DNA of 64,000 bases from Pseudomonas benzenivorans (lineage in GTDB: Bacteria; Pseudomonadota; Gammaproteobacteria; Pseudomonadales; Pseudomonadaceae): assembly GCF_033547155.1 (NCBI RefSeq), contig NZ_CP137892.1, forward strand, positions 1,488,001-1,552,000, read 5' to 3'. Position 1 is the stretch's first letter; each line of letters starts with the position of its first letter. This document shows, in pieces, positions 8,967 to 20,000 of this stretch. The position numbers were made by a program, and so were the translations under genes. The notes under the pieces were generated by a model. The model was not told the DNA's origin and did not search any database. It saw only the letters and a program-made list of their open reading frames with translations.

Positions 8967-10579
8967 ACTCCATCTTCCTGCGCATCTACGCCGGCATGCT
9001 GGCGGTGCTGGTGCTGGTGGCGCTGCTCGGCGTCGGCACCCTGCAGCTGCTCAACGAGGTGCGCGCCGACCAGTACCGTGAGCGCCTGGCCAGCGGCACC
9101 TTCCGCCTGATGAGCGACAACCTGGCGCCCATGGCTGAAGTCGAGCGGCGTCGGGCCATGGCGGTGTGGGCGCGCCTGCTGGGCATTCCGCTGAGCCTCC
9201 AGGCCCTGGATGAGGCGGGGCTGGACGGCGGCGCGCGCAAGCGCCTGTTGCGCGGCCAGGTGCTGGTGCGCCAGACCGGGCCCCATGCCGCGCAAGTCCA
9301 CAGCCTGGTCGGCGAGCAGGAGCAGTTGCTGCTGACCGGCGAGGTGCAGCAGGTCAGCGAGCAGCTGGCGCGGGCGACCGTCTACCTGCTGATCGACGAG
9401 CTGGTGCGCTTTCCCGAGGCGGAGCAACCGCGACGCCTGGCCGAGCTGAAGCAAGCCAAGCAGTTCGGCTTCGATCTGCGCCTGGTGCACCTGGAGCGGG
9501 CCAATCTGGATGTCGACCAGCGCCGCCGGGTCGACGAGGGCGACACGGTGATGGCCCTGGGCAAGGGCGGCGACAGCATTCATGTGTTCGCCGGCATCGT
9601 CGATACCGACTGGGTGCTGGAGATCGGCCCGCTGTATCAGATGGACCCCTATCCGTCGCAGCTGCTGGTGCTGATCGGCGCCCTGGGCCTGAGCCTGATC
9701 GGCCTGATGGTCTATCTGCTGGTGCGGCCGCTGGAACAGCGCCTGCGTGCGTTGGAGGGGGCCGCCACCCAGCTGGCCAGCGGCCGCCTGGAGGCACGGG
9801 TGCCGGCCCATGGCAGCGATGCGGTGGGGCGCCTGGCCAATGCCTTCAATGCCATGGCCGAGCATCTGCAGCGTTCGCTGAGCACCCAGCGCGAGCTGGT
9901 GCGGGCGGTGTCCCACGAGCTGCGCACGCCGGTGGCGCGTCTGCGCTTCGGCCTGGAGATGATCGGCGATGCCGAGAGCGAGGCGGCGCGGCGCAAGTAT
10001 ATGGACGGCATGGACAGCGATATCCAGGATCTCGACAAGCTGGTCGACGAGATGCTCACCTACGCGCGTCTGGAGCAGGGCGCGCCGGCGCTGAACTTCC
10101 AGGTGGTCGACCTGGGCAAGTTGATCGACCAGGTGATCGCCGAGCTGGCGCCGCTGCGCGCCGAGGTGCGGGTCGAGCGCGGCCCGGTGGTGGATGCGGC
10201 GGATGGCGCCGGCGCGCGGGTCGAAGGCGAGCCGCGCTATCTGCACCGGGCCTTGCAGAACCTGGTGAGCAACGCCATGCGCCACGCCGAGTCGCGGGTG
10301 CGCCTGAGCTACCGGATCGGCCACCAGCGCTGTCGCCTGGATGTCGAGGACGATGGCCCCGGGGTACCGGAATCGGCCTGGGAGCGCCTGTTCAAACCCT
10401 TCCTGCGCCTGGACGACAGCCGCACCCGCGCCTCCGGCGGCCATGGCCTGGGGCTGTCGATCGTGCGGCGGATCATTTACTGGCATGGCGGCCGGGCGCA
10501 GATCAGCCGCAGCGAGGCTCTGGGCGGTGCGCGTTTCAGCCTGATCTGGCCGCGCCGTCAGGGCGACAAGGCAGACTAA
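8963..10579 (+). CDS. Sensor histidine kinase, RstB-like
   Basis: The 538-residue kinase partners the upstream regulator, overlapping it by 4 bases (ATGA). Two membrane spans (about 7-28 and 231-254) enclose a large periplasmic sensor region. A HAMP segment ('RPLEQRLRALEGAATQLASG') follows. The phospho-accepting His is in 'AVSHELRTPVARLRF' near residue 317. The ATPase domain shows the N box 'LQNLVSNAMRHA', the G1 box 'DVEDDGPGVP' and the G2 box 'GGHGLGLSIVRR'. All catalytic features are intact. It autophosphorylates in response to an envelope signal that cannot be deduced here. Confidence 0.93.
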   Translation: MNSIFLRIYAGMLAVLVLVALLGVGTLQLLNEVRADQYRERLASGTFRLMSDNLAPMAEVERRRAMAVWARLLGIPLSLQALDEAGLDGGARKRLLRGQVLVRQTGPHAAQVHSLVGEQEQLLLTGEVQQVSEQLARATVYLLIDELVRFPEAEQPRRLAELKQAKQFGFDLRLVHLERANLDVDQRRRVDEGDTVMALGKGGDSIHVFAGIVDTDWVLEIGPLYQMDPYPSQLLVLIGALGLSLIGLMVYLLVRPLEQRLRALEGAATQLASGRLEARVPAHGSDAVGRLANAFNAMAEHLQRSLSTQRELVRAVSHELRTPVARLRFGLEMIGDAESEAARRKYMDGMDSDIQDLDKLVDEMLTYARLEQGAPALNFQVVDLGKLIDQVIAELAPLRAEVRVERGPVVDAADGAGARVEGEPRYLHRALQNLVSNAMRHAESRVRLSYRIGHQRCRLDVEDDGPGVPESAWERLFKPFLRLDDSRTRASGGHGLGLSIVRRIIYWHGGRAQISRSEALGGARFSLIWPRRQGDKAD

Positions 10580-10620
10580 GCCGTCCTTGAGGGGTTTCCG
10601 GACACTTTAAGGGGTTGTAT

Positions 10621-10639
10621 TGATAATTATTATCATTAA
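10621..10639 (+). promoter_or_regulatory. Fur box before the siderophore sigma-factor gene
   Basis: TGATAATTATTATCATTAA is close to the 19-bp Fur consensus GATAATGATAATCATTATC and is largely palindromic. It lies 35 bases upstream of the sigma-factor start, the expected place for iron-dependent repression of the master regulator. Confidence 0.85.
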
Positions 10640-10674
10640 GATGGGCGGCCTGATACTTGCCAGGAAGGCCGACC

Positions 10675-11220
10675 ATGGGTGCTTCGCCCCGCCATTGCAG
10701 CGCTTCCGCGCGGCCTCTGCAGGCCGAGCTCGAAGGGCTCTACGCTAGCCATCGCACGGCGTTGCTGCAGTCGGCCAGCGCCTTGCTGGGCTGCTCGGCG
10801 CGTGCCGAGGACGTGGTCCAGGATGCCTTTCTCAAGCTCTGGGAAAACGGCGAGCAGCTGGCCATCGACGATGCCCTGAAGTACCTGTTCCGCACGGTGC
10901 GCAACCTGTGCATCGACCGCCTGCGCCGCCTGGCCCTGGAGGGGCGCTACCAGGCGGAGGATGCCCAGCTCGCCGAACTGCCGGCGCCGACGCCGTCGCC
11001 GGAGCGCAGCGCCTTAGGAAGGCTCGGCTGGCAGCGCCTGGTCGAGGCGCTGGGCGAACTGCCGGCGCGTACCCGCGAGGCCTTCACCATGAGCCAGCTG
11101 GAGGGCTATAGCCAGCGCGAGGTGGCTAGTCACCTGCGCGCCTCGCCGACCCTGGTGCATTTTCTCGTGCGCGATGCCCTGGGCCACTGCCGTTCCCACC
11201 TGGGCGAGTGGCCATGCTGA
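10675..11220 (+). CDS. ECF sigma factor, PvdS/iron-starvation type
   Basis: The 181-residue protein has sigma region 2 (about 21-95) with 'AEDVVQDAFLKLWE' and 'YLFRTVRNLCIDRLRR', and region 4 (about 120-170) with 'LPARTREAFTMSQLEGYSQREVASHLRAS'. This is the iron-starvation ECF group (PvdS, FpvI, FecI). ATG 10675 was chosen because AGGAAGG lies just upstream. An upstream TTG would swallow that site. No anti-sigma (FecR) gene is beside it, and the nearby receptor lacks a signalling domain, so control is probably through the Fur box. Its likely target is the IS box before the TonB receptor, whose form matches PvdS promoters. Confidence 0.88.
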   Translation: MGASPRHCSASARPLQAELEGLYASHRTALLQSASALLGCSARAEDVVQDAFLKLWENGEQLAIDDALKYLFRTVRNLCIDRLRRLALEGRYQAEDAQLAELPAPTPSPERSALGRLGWQRLVEALGELPARTREAFTMSQLEGYSQREVASHLRASPTLVHFLVRDALGHCRSHLGEWPC

Positions 11221-11266
11221 TTCTCATCCCGCGAAGCCCGGCTTCGCCCCGACCGGAAACCGAACG

Positions 11267-12934
11267 ATGAAGCTGTTGCGCCTGTTGTTTCTCGATCACC
11301 GTCTGCCCCTGATCGGCGTGCTGCTGCTGAGCCTGTGCAGCGCCTTGCTGAGCATCGGCGTGATCGCCTTCGTCAACCTGCGGCTGATCGCCGTGGACGG
11401 CCTGCTGATCGATACGCTGGCGCAGTTCGCCGGGCTGTTGCTGCTGTTGCTGCTGTGTGCCGGGGCGGCCCAGGTGTCGCTGCACCGGCTCGGCCATCGC
11501 TTCGTCTACCGCCTGCGCCGGGGCCTGGTGAAGCGGGTGCTGGACACCGATATCCAGCGCCTGGAGCGGATCGGCGGGCCGCGCATCCTCGCCAGCCTGT
11601 CCAGCGACATCCGCAACATCACCATCGCCTTCGTGCACCTGCCGGAGATGGTCTACGGCCTGGTGCTGAGCCTGGCCGCCTTCGCCTACCTGGCCTGGCT
11701 GTCGCCCGCGCTGTTCGGCGTGACCCTGGCCTGGCTGGGCTTCACCCTGGCGGTGGGCTGGGTCTTCGTCGGTCGGGTCAATCACCATATTCGCCTGCTG
11801 CGCGAGGCCGAGGACCGGCTCTACCAGGACTACCAGGCGGTGATCGACGGGCGCAAGGAGCTGGCGCTGAACCGCGACCGCGCCCGGCGGCTGTACGAGG
11901 AGGAGTTCGACGCCAACGCCGAGGCCTATCGCGCCCATGTCACCCGCGCCGACATCTACAATGGCCTGGCCGGCAACTGGGCCAATATCATGGTGCTCGG
12001 CACCATCGGCCTGGTGTTCTTCTTCGCCAACGGCCAGGGCTGGGCCAGTGCGGCGGTGGCGGCGACCTTCGCCCTGACCGTGCTGTTCCTGCGCACGCCG
12101 ATGGTGGCGGCGGTCGGTTCCGTGCCGAGCATGCTGTCCGCCCGAGTCGCCCTGGACAAACTCGATGCCCTGGAGCTGGCGCCGCTGCGCGACGAGTTCG
12201 AACAACCGCCGGCGCTGGCGGCCGACTGGCAATGCCTGGAGCTGCGTGGCGTGGTCTACCACTATCCCGGAGAGGGCGACGAGGCCGGCTTCGACGTCGG
12301 CCCGCTGGACCTGACGCTCAACCGCGGCGAGCTGTTGTTCCTGGTCGGCGGCAACGGCAGCGGCAAGTCGACCCTGGCGCGCCTGCTCACCGGGCTGTAC
12401 CGGCCGGTGGCGGGGGAGATTCTGCTCGATGGGCGTGCCCTCGGCGAGGCCGACTGGCCGGCCTACCGGCGGCTGTTCTCCAGCGTGTTCACCGACTTCC
12501 ACCTGTTCGCCCGGCTGCTCGGCGCCGACGGGGCCGAGGCCGAGCCGGCCGTCACCGACCGTTGGCTGCACAGCCTGCATCTGGCGCACAAGGTGCGTCA
12601 CGGCCAGGGCCGCCTGCTCGATACACGCTATTCCCAGGGCCAGCGCAAGCGCCTGGCGCTGCTGCTGGCGATGCTCGAGGAGCGCGACATCCTGGTGCTC
12701 GACGAGTGGGCGGCGGATCAGGATCCGCTGTTCCGCCGGCTGTTCTACCGCGAGCTGTTGCCGCAGCTGCAGGCCGCCGGCAAGACGGTATTGGCCATCA
12801 GCCATGACGATCATTACTTCGACCAGGCCGACCGCCTGTTGAAGATGGATACCGGCCGGCTCCTGGAGCTGACCGGAGAAGCCCGCAGCCGCGCCAGCCA
12901 GGATGCGCTGCGGGAGATCGCCAGCCCGGCGTAG
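11267..12934 (+). CDS. PvdE/SyrD-like siderophore-peptide ABC exporter
   Basis: The 555-residue protein is a fused membrane-plus-ATPase half transporter of the cyclic-peptide/PvdE family. About six membrane spans occupy residues 1-310. The ATPase domain carries Walker A 'VGGNGSGKSTL' (about 360), the family's altered signature 'YSQGQRKRLALLLAM' in place of LSGGQ, Walker B 'ILVLDEW' and the switch His in 'AISHDDHYF'. PvdE moves the pyoverdine precursor into the periplasm, and by analogy this protein exports the peptide made by the two synthetases downstream. It begins 46 bases after the sigma gene and may share its Fur-controlled transcript. The start at MKLLRLLFL fits the domain. Confidence 0.9.
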   Translation: MKLLRLLFLDHRLPLIGVLLLSLCSALLSIGVIAFVNLRLIAVDGLLIDTLAQFAGLLLLLLLCAGAAQVSLHRLGHRFVYRLRRGLVKRVLDTDIQRLERIGGPRILASLSSDIRNITIAFVHLPEMVYGLVLSLAAFAYLAWLSPALFGVTLAWLGFTLAVGWVFVGRVNHHIRLLREAEDRLYQDYQAVIDGRKELALNRDRARRLYEEEFDANAEAYRAHVTRADIYNGLAGNWANIMVLGTIGLVFFFANGQGWASAAVAATFALTVLFLRTPMVAAVGSVPSMLSARVALDKLDALELAPLRDEFEQPPALAADWQCLELRGVVYHYPGEGDEAGFDVGPLDLTLNRGELLFLVGGNGSGKSTLARLLTGLYRPVAGEILLDGRALGEADWPAYRRLFSSVFTDFHLFARLLGADGAEAEPAVTDRWLHSLHLAHKVRHGQGRLLDTRYSQGQRKRLALLLAMLEERDILVLDEWAADQDPLFRRLFYRELLPQLQAAGKTVLAISHDDHYFDQADRLLKMDTGRLLELTGEARSRASQDALREIASPA

Positions 12935-12993
12935 CGGGCGAGCCGGCCCGATCGCCTGCTTGGCGAGGGTTCGGCGCGCCTCGAGCAAGGGAT

Positions 12994-13016
12994 TAAATGA
13001 AAATTATTTGCATCGC
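12994..13016 (+). promoter_or_regulatory. Possible Fur box / promoter of the NRPS operon
   Basis: TGAAAATTATTTGCA resembles the Fur core in 10 of 15 positions and is the only AT-rich patch in the 128-base gap before the MbtH gene. A TAAAT followed 15 bases later by CGC overlaps it and is a poor version of the IS box (TAAAT-N16/17-CGT). The operon from MbtH to the second synthetase probably starts here, but the regulator call is weak. Confidence 0.4.
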
Positions 13017-13062
13017 CAAGCGTCTTTAGTGGCGAGCCATTCGCGCAACGAGAGGAGTCGAC

Positions 13063-13266
13063 ATGAGTCTGGACAGCCCGGAAACCATCTTTCTGGTGGT
13101 GGTCAACGACGAAGAGCAATACGCCATCTGGCCGCAGTACCAGGCGGTGCCGGCTGGTTGGCGCGAGGTGGGTGTGCGCGGCGACCGCCAGGCCTGCCTG
13201 GCCCATATCGCCGAGGTCTGGGGCGACATGCGCCCGCGCAGCCTGCGCGAGGCCATGGGGGCCTGA
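13063..13266 (+). CDS. MbtH-like NRPS accessory protein
   Basis: MbtH proteins of about 70 residues bind adenylation domains and keep them soluble and active. This 67-residue copy shows the family core: 'VVVNDEEQYAIWPQY', then 'VPAGWREVG', and 'CLAHIAEVWGDMRPRSLREAM', with the conserved N-x-E-x-Q, W-P, P-x-G-W and W-x-D-M-R-P residues. AGAGGAG lies 6 bases upstream of the start. Its stop shares a base with the start of the thioesterase gene. It heads the synthetase operon and presumably serves all four adenylation domains. Confidence 0.95.
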   Translation: MSLDSPETIFLVVVNDEEQYAIWPQYQAVPAGWREVGVRGDRQACLAHIAEVWGDMRPRSLREAMGA

Positions 13267-13991
13267 TGCAGCTGTTCTGCCTGGCCCACGCCGGCGCCAG
13301 CGCCATGCCCTATGCCCGCTGGCGGCCCTCGCTGCCGCGCTGGCTGGAGGTCTGTCCGCTGGAGCTGCCGGGGCGTGGGGCACGGGCGGGCGAGCCGCTG
13401 CAGCGTGACTTCGAGCGGCTGCTCGATGATCTGCAGGCCGCCTGGCGCGCCGAATGCCAGGGGCCCTGCCTGCTATGGGGGCACAGCCTGGGTGGCCTGC
13501 TGGCCTTCGAGCTGGCCCACCGGCTGCACGCCGAGCGCAAGCGGGCGCCGCTGGCGCTGTTCGTCTCCGCCTGCCGGGCGCCCAGTCGCCGCGCGCTGGC
13601 GCCGCGCCTGGCCGAGGGCAGCGACGGCGCGCTGATCGCCGCGCTGGACGAACTGGTCGGGCTGCCCCGGGCGGTGCTCGGCGACCCGGCCGTCTGTGCG
13701 GAGTACCTGCCGGTGCTGCGCGCCGATTTCGCCCTGGCCGAGAGCTACCGCTATCGCCGGCGCGGCCCCTTGCCCTGCGAGCTGCACGTGCTCGGCGCGC
13801 GGCAGGACAGCCTGGGCGAGGAAGAGCTGCGGCCCTGGCGCCGCGAAGCCCGCGCCGACATCCACCTGCACTGGCTCGAGGGCGACCACTTCTATCTGCG
13901 CCCGCAGCAAGCCGAGGTGCTGCAACTGATTGAACTGCATGCCTTGCGGCTGTGGCGCGCCGAGGCGTTGCCCATGCCCCTGGGGGCCTGA
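13266..13991 (+). CDS. Type II thioesterase (NRPS editing)
   Basis: This 241-residue stand-alone thioesterase removes wrong or stalled acyl groups from carrier domains. The nucleophile Ser is in 'LLWGHSLGGLLAFELAHRL' (G-H-S-L-G-G, near residue 78). The catalytic Asp is likely in 'VLGARQDSLG' and the His in 'LEGDHFYLRP'. The N-terminal 'LFCLAHAGASAMPYARW' is typical of the PvdG/GrsT group. The ATG overlaps the MbtH stop (TGATG), which sets the start; the longer upstream frame runs antisense-free but has no support. A ribosome site for the first synthetase follows its stop after 9 bases. Confidence 0.93.
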   Translation: MQLFCLAHAGASAMPYARWRPSLPRWLEVCPLELPGRGARAGEPLQRDFERLLDDLQAAWRAECQGPCLLWGHSLGGLLAFELAHRLHAERKRAPLALFVSACRAPSRRALAPRLAEGSDGALIAALDELVGLPRAVLGDPAVCAEYLPVLRADFALAESYRYRRRGPLPCELHVLGARQDSLGEEELRPWRREARADIHLHWLEGDHFYLRPQQAEVLQLIELHALRLWRAEALPMPLGA

Positions 13992-14015
13992 CCGATTGTT
14001 CCGGAGGTGTCACCG

Positions 14016-17000
14016 ATGAACGCCCATTCCACACCCATGGCCGCCACCGAGCTGGCCTGGGCGCCCCTGTCCTACGCCCAGCAACGCCTGTGGTTCTTCA
14101 GTAGGCTGGCGCCGCAGAGCAGCGCCTACAACCTCGGCGGGCTGCTCTGGCTTGACGGTGAGCTGGACCGGATCGCCCTCGCGGCGGCGCTGGACCAGCT
14201 GCTGGCGCGTCACGGCGCGCTGCGCACGGTGTTCGCCGAGCGCGACGGGGTGGCCATGCAGGCCCTGCTGCCGGCCTGTGCGCTGGCGCTGGAGGAATGC
14301 GACCTGACCGCGCTGGCTGGCGAGCAGCAGGAGCAGGAGGTGCGGCGGCAGGGCCGGGCCTGCGTCGAGCGACCCTATGACCTGGGCGTGGGACCCTTGT
14401 TTCGCGCCGTGCTTTATCGCCTGGGGGCGGAGCGCCAGGTGCTGCTGATCGGCATGCACCATATCGTCTCCGACGCCTGGTCGGTGGGGGTGCTGCTCAA
14501 GGAGCTGGCCGAGTGCTATGCCGCTCACCGGCAGGGCCGTGCGCCGGGCCTGAAAGCCTTGCCGCAGACGTACGGCGACTATGCCGCCAGCCAGCGACAG
14601 TGGCTGGCCGGCGACGAAGGTCGGCGCCAGCTGGACTTCTGGACCCGTACCCTGGGCCGCGAACAGCCGTTGCCGGGCCTGGCGGACGACTTCCCGCGTC
14701 AGCCGCGGGCCGACCGCGATGCGGCCTACCGCACCCTGCAGCTGCAGCCTGCGCTGGTAAGCGCTTTGCGCGAGCTGGGCGGCTCGGCCGGTTGCACCCT
14801 GTTCGGCGTGTTGCTGGCCGCCTTGCAGGTGCAGCTGAGCCGATTGTCCGGCCAGCGCGAGGTGCGCATCGGCGTGCCGGTAGCCGGCCGCAGCAAGGCG
14901 CGCGAGCGGCTGATCGGCTTCTTCGTCAACACCCTGGTGCTGGCCGCACGGCCGCAGCCGCAGCTCGGCGTGGGCGACTGGTTGGCGCAGACCAAGGCGA
15001 GCCTCGACCAGGCCCTGGCCCACCAGGGCACGCCGCTGGAGCAACTGGTGGAGGCCCTGGCGCCGGAGCGCAGCCTCGGCCAGCAGCCGTTGTTCCAGGT
15101 GGCCTTCAACTACCGCCACCAGCACCAGTTGCCCGTCGACTGGTTGCCGGGCTGCAGCGCGCGCATCGAAGAATTGCCGGCCAGCCGCATTCCCTTCGAC
15201 CTGGCGCTGGATGCGGTGCGCGACCAGGGCGACAGGCTGAGCATCACCTTCGCCTATGCCGCCGACCTGTTTGCCGAGCGCAGCATCGAGCGCCTGATCC
15301 AGGGGTTTCAGCGACTGCTGGAGGCGTTCGTCGAGGCGCCCGAGGCGCCCCTGGCGACCCTGCAGATGCTGACCGAGCAGGAGCAGCAGCGCCTGGCGCA
15401 GTGGAACCGGCCCCGCGAGCAACACGACGCCACGCGCCTGTTCCCCGCGTTGTTCGCCGAGCAGGCGGCCCTTCGCCCGGCGGCCATCGCCCTGGTGCAC
15501 GGCACCGAGCGCCTGAGCTACGCCGAGCTCGAGGCCCGCGCCAATCAGCTGGCCCACCTGCTGATCGCCCAGGGCGTGCGGCCCGAGAGCCGGGTCGGCG
15601 TGTCCCTGGAGCGCGGCACCGGCATGCTGGTGGCGATGCTCGGCATCCTCAAGGCCGGCGGCGCCTTCGTGCCGCTGGACCCGGACTACCCCCGCGAGCG
15701 CCTGGCCTATATGGCCGAGGATTCCGGACTGCGCTGGCTGCTGACCCATTCCTCGCTGGTCGAGCGCCTGCCGTTGCCGGAAGGTGTCGAGGCGCTGTGC
15801 CTGGATCGACTGGACCTTGCGGCTCATGCCACTGATGCACCGGACGTGACGCTGCACCCGCTGAACCTGGCCTACCTGATCTACACCTCCGGCTCCACCG
15901 GCCAGCCCAAAGGCGTGGCGGTGAACCACGCCGGTTTGAGCATGCACGTGCAGGTGATCGGCCAGCGCTACGGCATGACCCCGGACGACGTGGAACTGCA
16001 CTTCGCCTCCATCAGCTTCGACGGCGCCCTGGAACGCTGGACAGTGCCGCTGGCCCACGGCAGCCGCCTGGTGATCCGCGACCAGGAGCTGTGGAGTGCG
16101 GAGAGGACCTGCCAGGTGCTGGCGGAGGAGGGCGTGACCATCGCCTGCCTGCCGCCGAGCTATGCCCAGCAGCTGCTGGACTGGGTGGAGGCGAATCCCG
16201 CTCTGGTGGCGGAGGCTGAGCCCGACGGATCGTTCCCACGCTCCGCGTGGGAACGCAGCCCAGGACGCTCCGCGTCCGCTTCGGCGATGCTGCGCGTGCG
16301 CAGCTGGACCCTCGGCGGCGAGGCCTTCACCCGCGAGCTGTACCAGCGCCTGCAGGCCATCCTCAAGCCGCAACGCATCATCAACGGCTACGGCCCGACC
16401 GAGACCGTGGTCACTCCGCTGATCTGGTCGGCCTATCCCGGCGACAGCTTCGAGGCGGCCTACGCGCCCATCGGCACCGCGGTCGGCCCGCGCCGGCTCT
16501 ACGTGCTGGACGGCGAGCTGAACCCGCTGCCCATCGGTGTGGCCGGCGAGCTGTACATCGGCGGCGAGATCGGCCTGGCGCGCGGTTACCATCAACGTCC
16601 GGAGCTGACCGCCGAACGCTTCCTGCCCGACCCCTTCGGCGCGCCGGGCGAGCGCATGTACCGCACCGGCGACCTGGTGCGCTGGCGCGAGGACGGGGTG
16701 ATCGACTACCTGGGCCGGGTCGACCATCAGGTGAAGATCCGCGGTTTCCGCATCGAGCTGGGCGAGATCGAGAGCCAGCTGCTGGCCCTGGACGGTGTGG
16801 CCGAAGCGGCGGTGATCGCCCGCGATACGCCGAGCGGCAAGCAGCTGGTGGGCTATGTGGTGACGCGCCAGGACCTGGACGGCCAGGTCCTGAAGGCCGC
16901 GCTGGCGCAAAGCCTGCCGGACTATATGGTCCCCGCGCAGATCATCGGCCTGGCCAAGCTGCCGCTGACCCCGGCGGGCAAGCTGGACCGTGCCGCTTTG

Positions 17001-20000
17001 CCGCAGCCGGTGTGGCAGAGCCAGGGCTACGAGGCGCCGCAGAGCGAGGCCGAGCGCATCCTCGCCGGCATCTGGAGCGAGGTGCTGGGTATCGCGCCGA
17101 TCGGCCGCGAGGCGCACTTCTTCGAGCTGGGCGGCGACTCCATCGTCGCCCTGCAGGTGGTCAGCCGGGCACGGCAGCAGGGCCTGGGGCTGACCCCCAA
17201 GGATGTGTTCCAGCAGCAGACCCTGGCCCAGCTGGCCGCCGTCGCCCGCGCGGTGGCGGCGCCGCAGGCCGAACAGGGTGCGGTCGAAGGCCCGGCGCCG
17301 CTGCTGCCGATCCAGGCGCGCTTCCTCGAACGCGAGGGCCTGGTGCCCTGTAACCAGTACCTGCTCTGCGAACTGGCCGCGCCCTTCGATACGGAACTGT
17401 TGGAGCAGGCCCTGCAGGCCCTGGTGCGCCATCACGATGCGCTGCGCCTGCGCTTCCGCCACCAGGACGGTGCCTGGCACCAGTTGCATGGCGAGCCGTC
17501 GCATGCCGGCCTGCTGCAGGTGCATGAGCTGGCAGATGACAGCCGGCTCGAGTCCCTCTGCGAGCAGACCCAGCGCAGCCTCGATCTGGAGCGGGGCCCC
17601 TTGCTGCGCGGGCTGTACCTGCGTCGGCCCGGCCGCCAGGATCGCCTGTTGCTGTGCATTCACCACCTGGCGGTGGATGGCGTGTCCTGGCGGGTGCTGC
17701 TGGAGGACTTGCCGCGTCTTTACGGGCAGCTGGCCGCCGGCCTGCCGCCACAATTGCCGGCCAAGACCACGGCCTTCAAGACCTGGGCCGAGCGCCTGCA
17801 GGGCTGGGCGGATGGGCCTTCAGTGGCCGCCGAATTGCCCTTCTGGCAGGCCCAGCTTGCCGACGTCGGCGAGCTGCCGCTGCTGGCGCAGGCGCCGGGC
17901 CGCGAAGGCCAGCGCCGGCGCATCGACTGGCAGCTGCCCGCCGCGTTCACCCGCGAGTTGCTGCTGGCCGGCCAGCAGGCCTATCGCCTGCGCGCCGACG
18001 AGCTGCTGCTGACCGCCCTGAGCCGCGTGCTCTGCGCCTGGAGCGAGCAACCGGCGCTGCGCCTGCACCTGGAGAGTCACGGCCGCGCGCCGCTGTTCGA
18101 CGACCTCGACCTGTCGCGCACGGTCGGCTGGTTCACCGGCCTCTATCCGCTGCGCCTGCAACCGGGAGCCGAACTGGCCGCCAGCCTCAAGGCGATCAAG
18201 GAGCAGCTGCGCGCGGTGCCCAACGGCGGCCTCGGCTACGGCTTGCTGGCCCAGCGCGGACAGGTGGCGGACGTGCGGCCGCAGCTGCTGTTCAACTACC
18301 TCGGCCAGTTCGACGAGGCGGCCGATGGCCCGTTGCGTCTGCTGGAGGGCGGGCTCTGGCGTGAAGCGAGCGCGCCGCTCGATGCCGCCCTGGTGATCAA
18401 CGCCGAGCAGCGCGGCGGTGCGCTGCTGCTGCATGTCGATTTCAGCGAGCAGCAGTGGCAACGGGCGACCCTGGAGGGCCTGCTGCAGAGGTTGAGCGCC
18501 GAATTGCACAGCATTCATGCCCATTGCCGACAGGCGCCGCGGGTGCTGACGCCCAGCGACGTGCCCCTGGCCGGCCTGGGCCAGGCCCGATTGGACGCGT
18601 TGGCCGGGGTCGAGGACCTCTATCCGTTGTCCCCGCTGCAGCAGGGCCTGCTGTTCCATACGCGCCTGCAGGGCGCGGCCAGCTACGTCAACCAGCTGGT
18701 GCTGCCGCTGGCCGGCCTGGACCCGCAACGCCTGCACGGCGCCTGGCGCCAGGTGTTCCAGCGCCACGCCATCCTGCGCAGCGCCTTCCTCGACGGCGAG
18801 CGTCCGCTGCAGGCGGTGCGCGGCACACTGCAGCTGCCCTGGGAGGTGCGCGACTGGCGTGGCGAGGCGGATTTCGACGCGGCGCTGGAAGCCTTCTGCG
18901 CGGCCGAGCGGCAAGCCGGTTTCGATCTGGCCGCGGCCCCCCTGCTGCGCCTGACCCTGGTGCAGCAAGGCGCGCGCGAGCATGTGCTGGTCTGGACCCT
19001 GCATCACCTGCTGCTGGACGGCTGGAGCACCGCCCTGCTGCTCGGCGAGGTACTGGCGCTCTACCACGGCGAGGCGCTGTCGACGCCGCGCGGGCAGTTC
19101 CGCGACTACATCGCCTGGCTGGCCGGGCGGGACCCTGCCGCCAGCGAAGCCTTCTGGCGTCCGCTGCTGCAACGCCTGGACGGGCCCAGCCGCATCGTCG
19201 GCTGTCTGCCGTGTCGGCAGCCCGGCACGGGGCATGTGCGCCATCCGCTGCCGCTGGCGGCGCAGGAGGAGGCCGAACTGCGGGGCTTCGCCCAGCGCCA
19301 GGGGGTGACCCTCAACAGCCTGATCCAGGGCGCCTGGGCACTGTTGCTGGGGCGTCTGACCGGCAAGCGCCGGGTGTGCTTCGGCACCACGGTGGCCGGG
19401 CGCCCGGCCGAACTGGAGGGTAGCGAGCAATTGCTCGGCCTGTTCATCAACAGTCTGCCGGTACCCATAGAGTTGCCGGCCGGGCAGGCGGTGGGCGAAT
19501 GGCTGAGGGCGGTGCAGGCGCTCAACCTGTCCCTGCGCGAGCACGAGCACACGCCGCTGTACGAGCTGCAACGCTGGGCCGGCAGCGCCGGCGAGGGGCT
19601 GTTCGACAGCCTGCTGGTGTTCGAGAACTACCCGCTGGGCGATGCCCTGCGCCAGGCCGAGCGCGGCGAGCTGCGCCTGGGCCAGCCGCAGAGCCACGAG
19701 TTCACCCACTATCCGCTGACCCTGGCGGTGCTGCCGGGCGAACGCCTGGAGCTGCTGCTGGCCTACGACAGCGCACACTTCGATGCGGACGGCATCGCCC
19801 AGCTGGCCGCGCTGCTGCGGCAGATACTCGCCGAGCTGTGTCGCGATGCGCAGCGCCCGCTGGCCAGCCTGGAGCTGCTCACCGACGGCGAGCGTGACCA
19901 GCTGGAGCAATGGAATCAATCCCACGAACAGCACGACGGCGCGCGGCTGTTCCCCGCGCTGTTCGCCGAGCAGGCGGCGCGTCGCCCGGAGGCCATCGCC

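Noticed and set aside
12994..13016. A second IS box before the NRPS operon
   Set aside because: TAAAT is followed by CGC after 15 bases, missing both the spacing and the CGT. I record it only as a possible Fur-like site.
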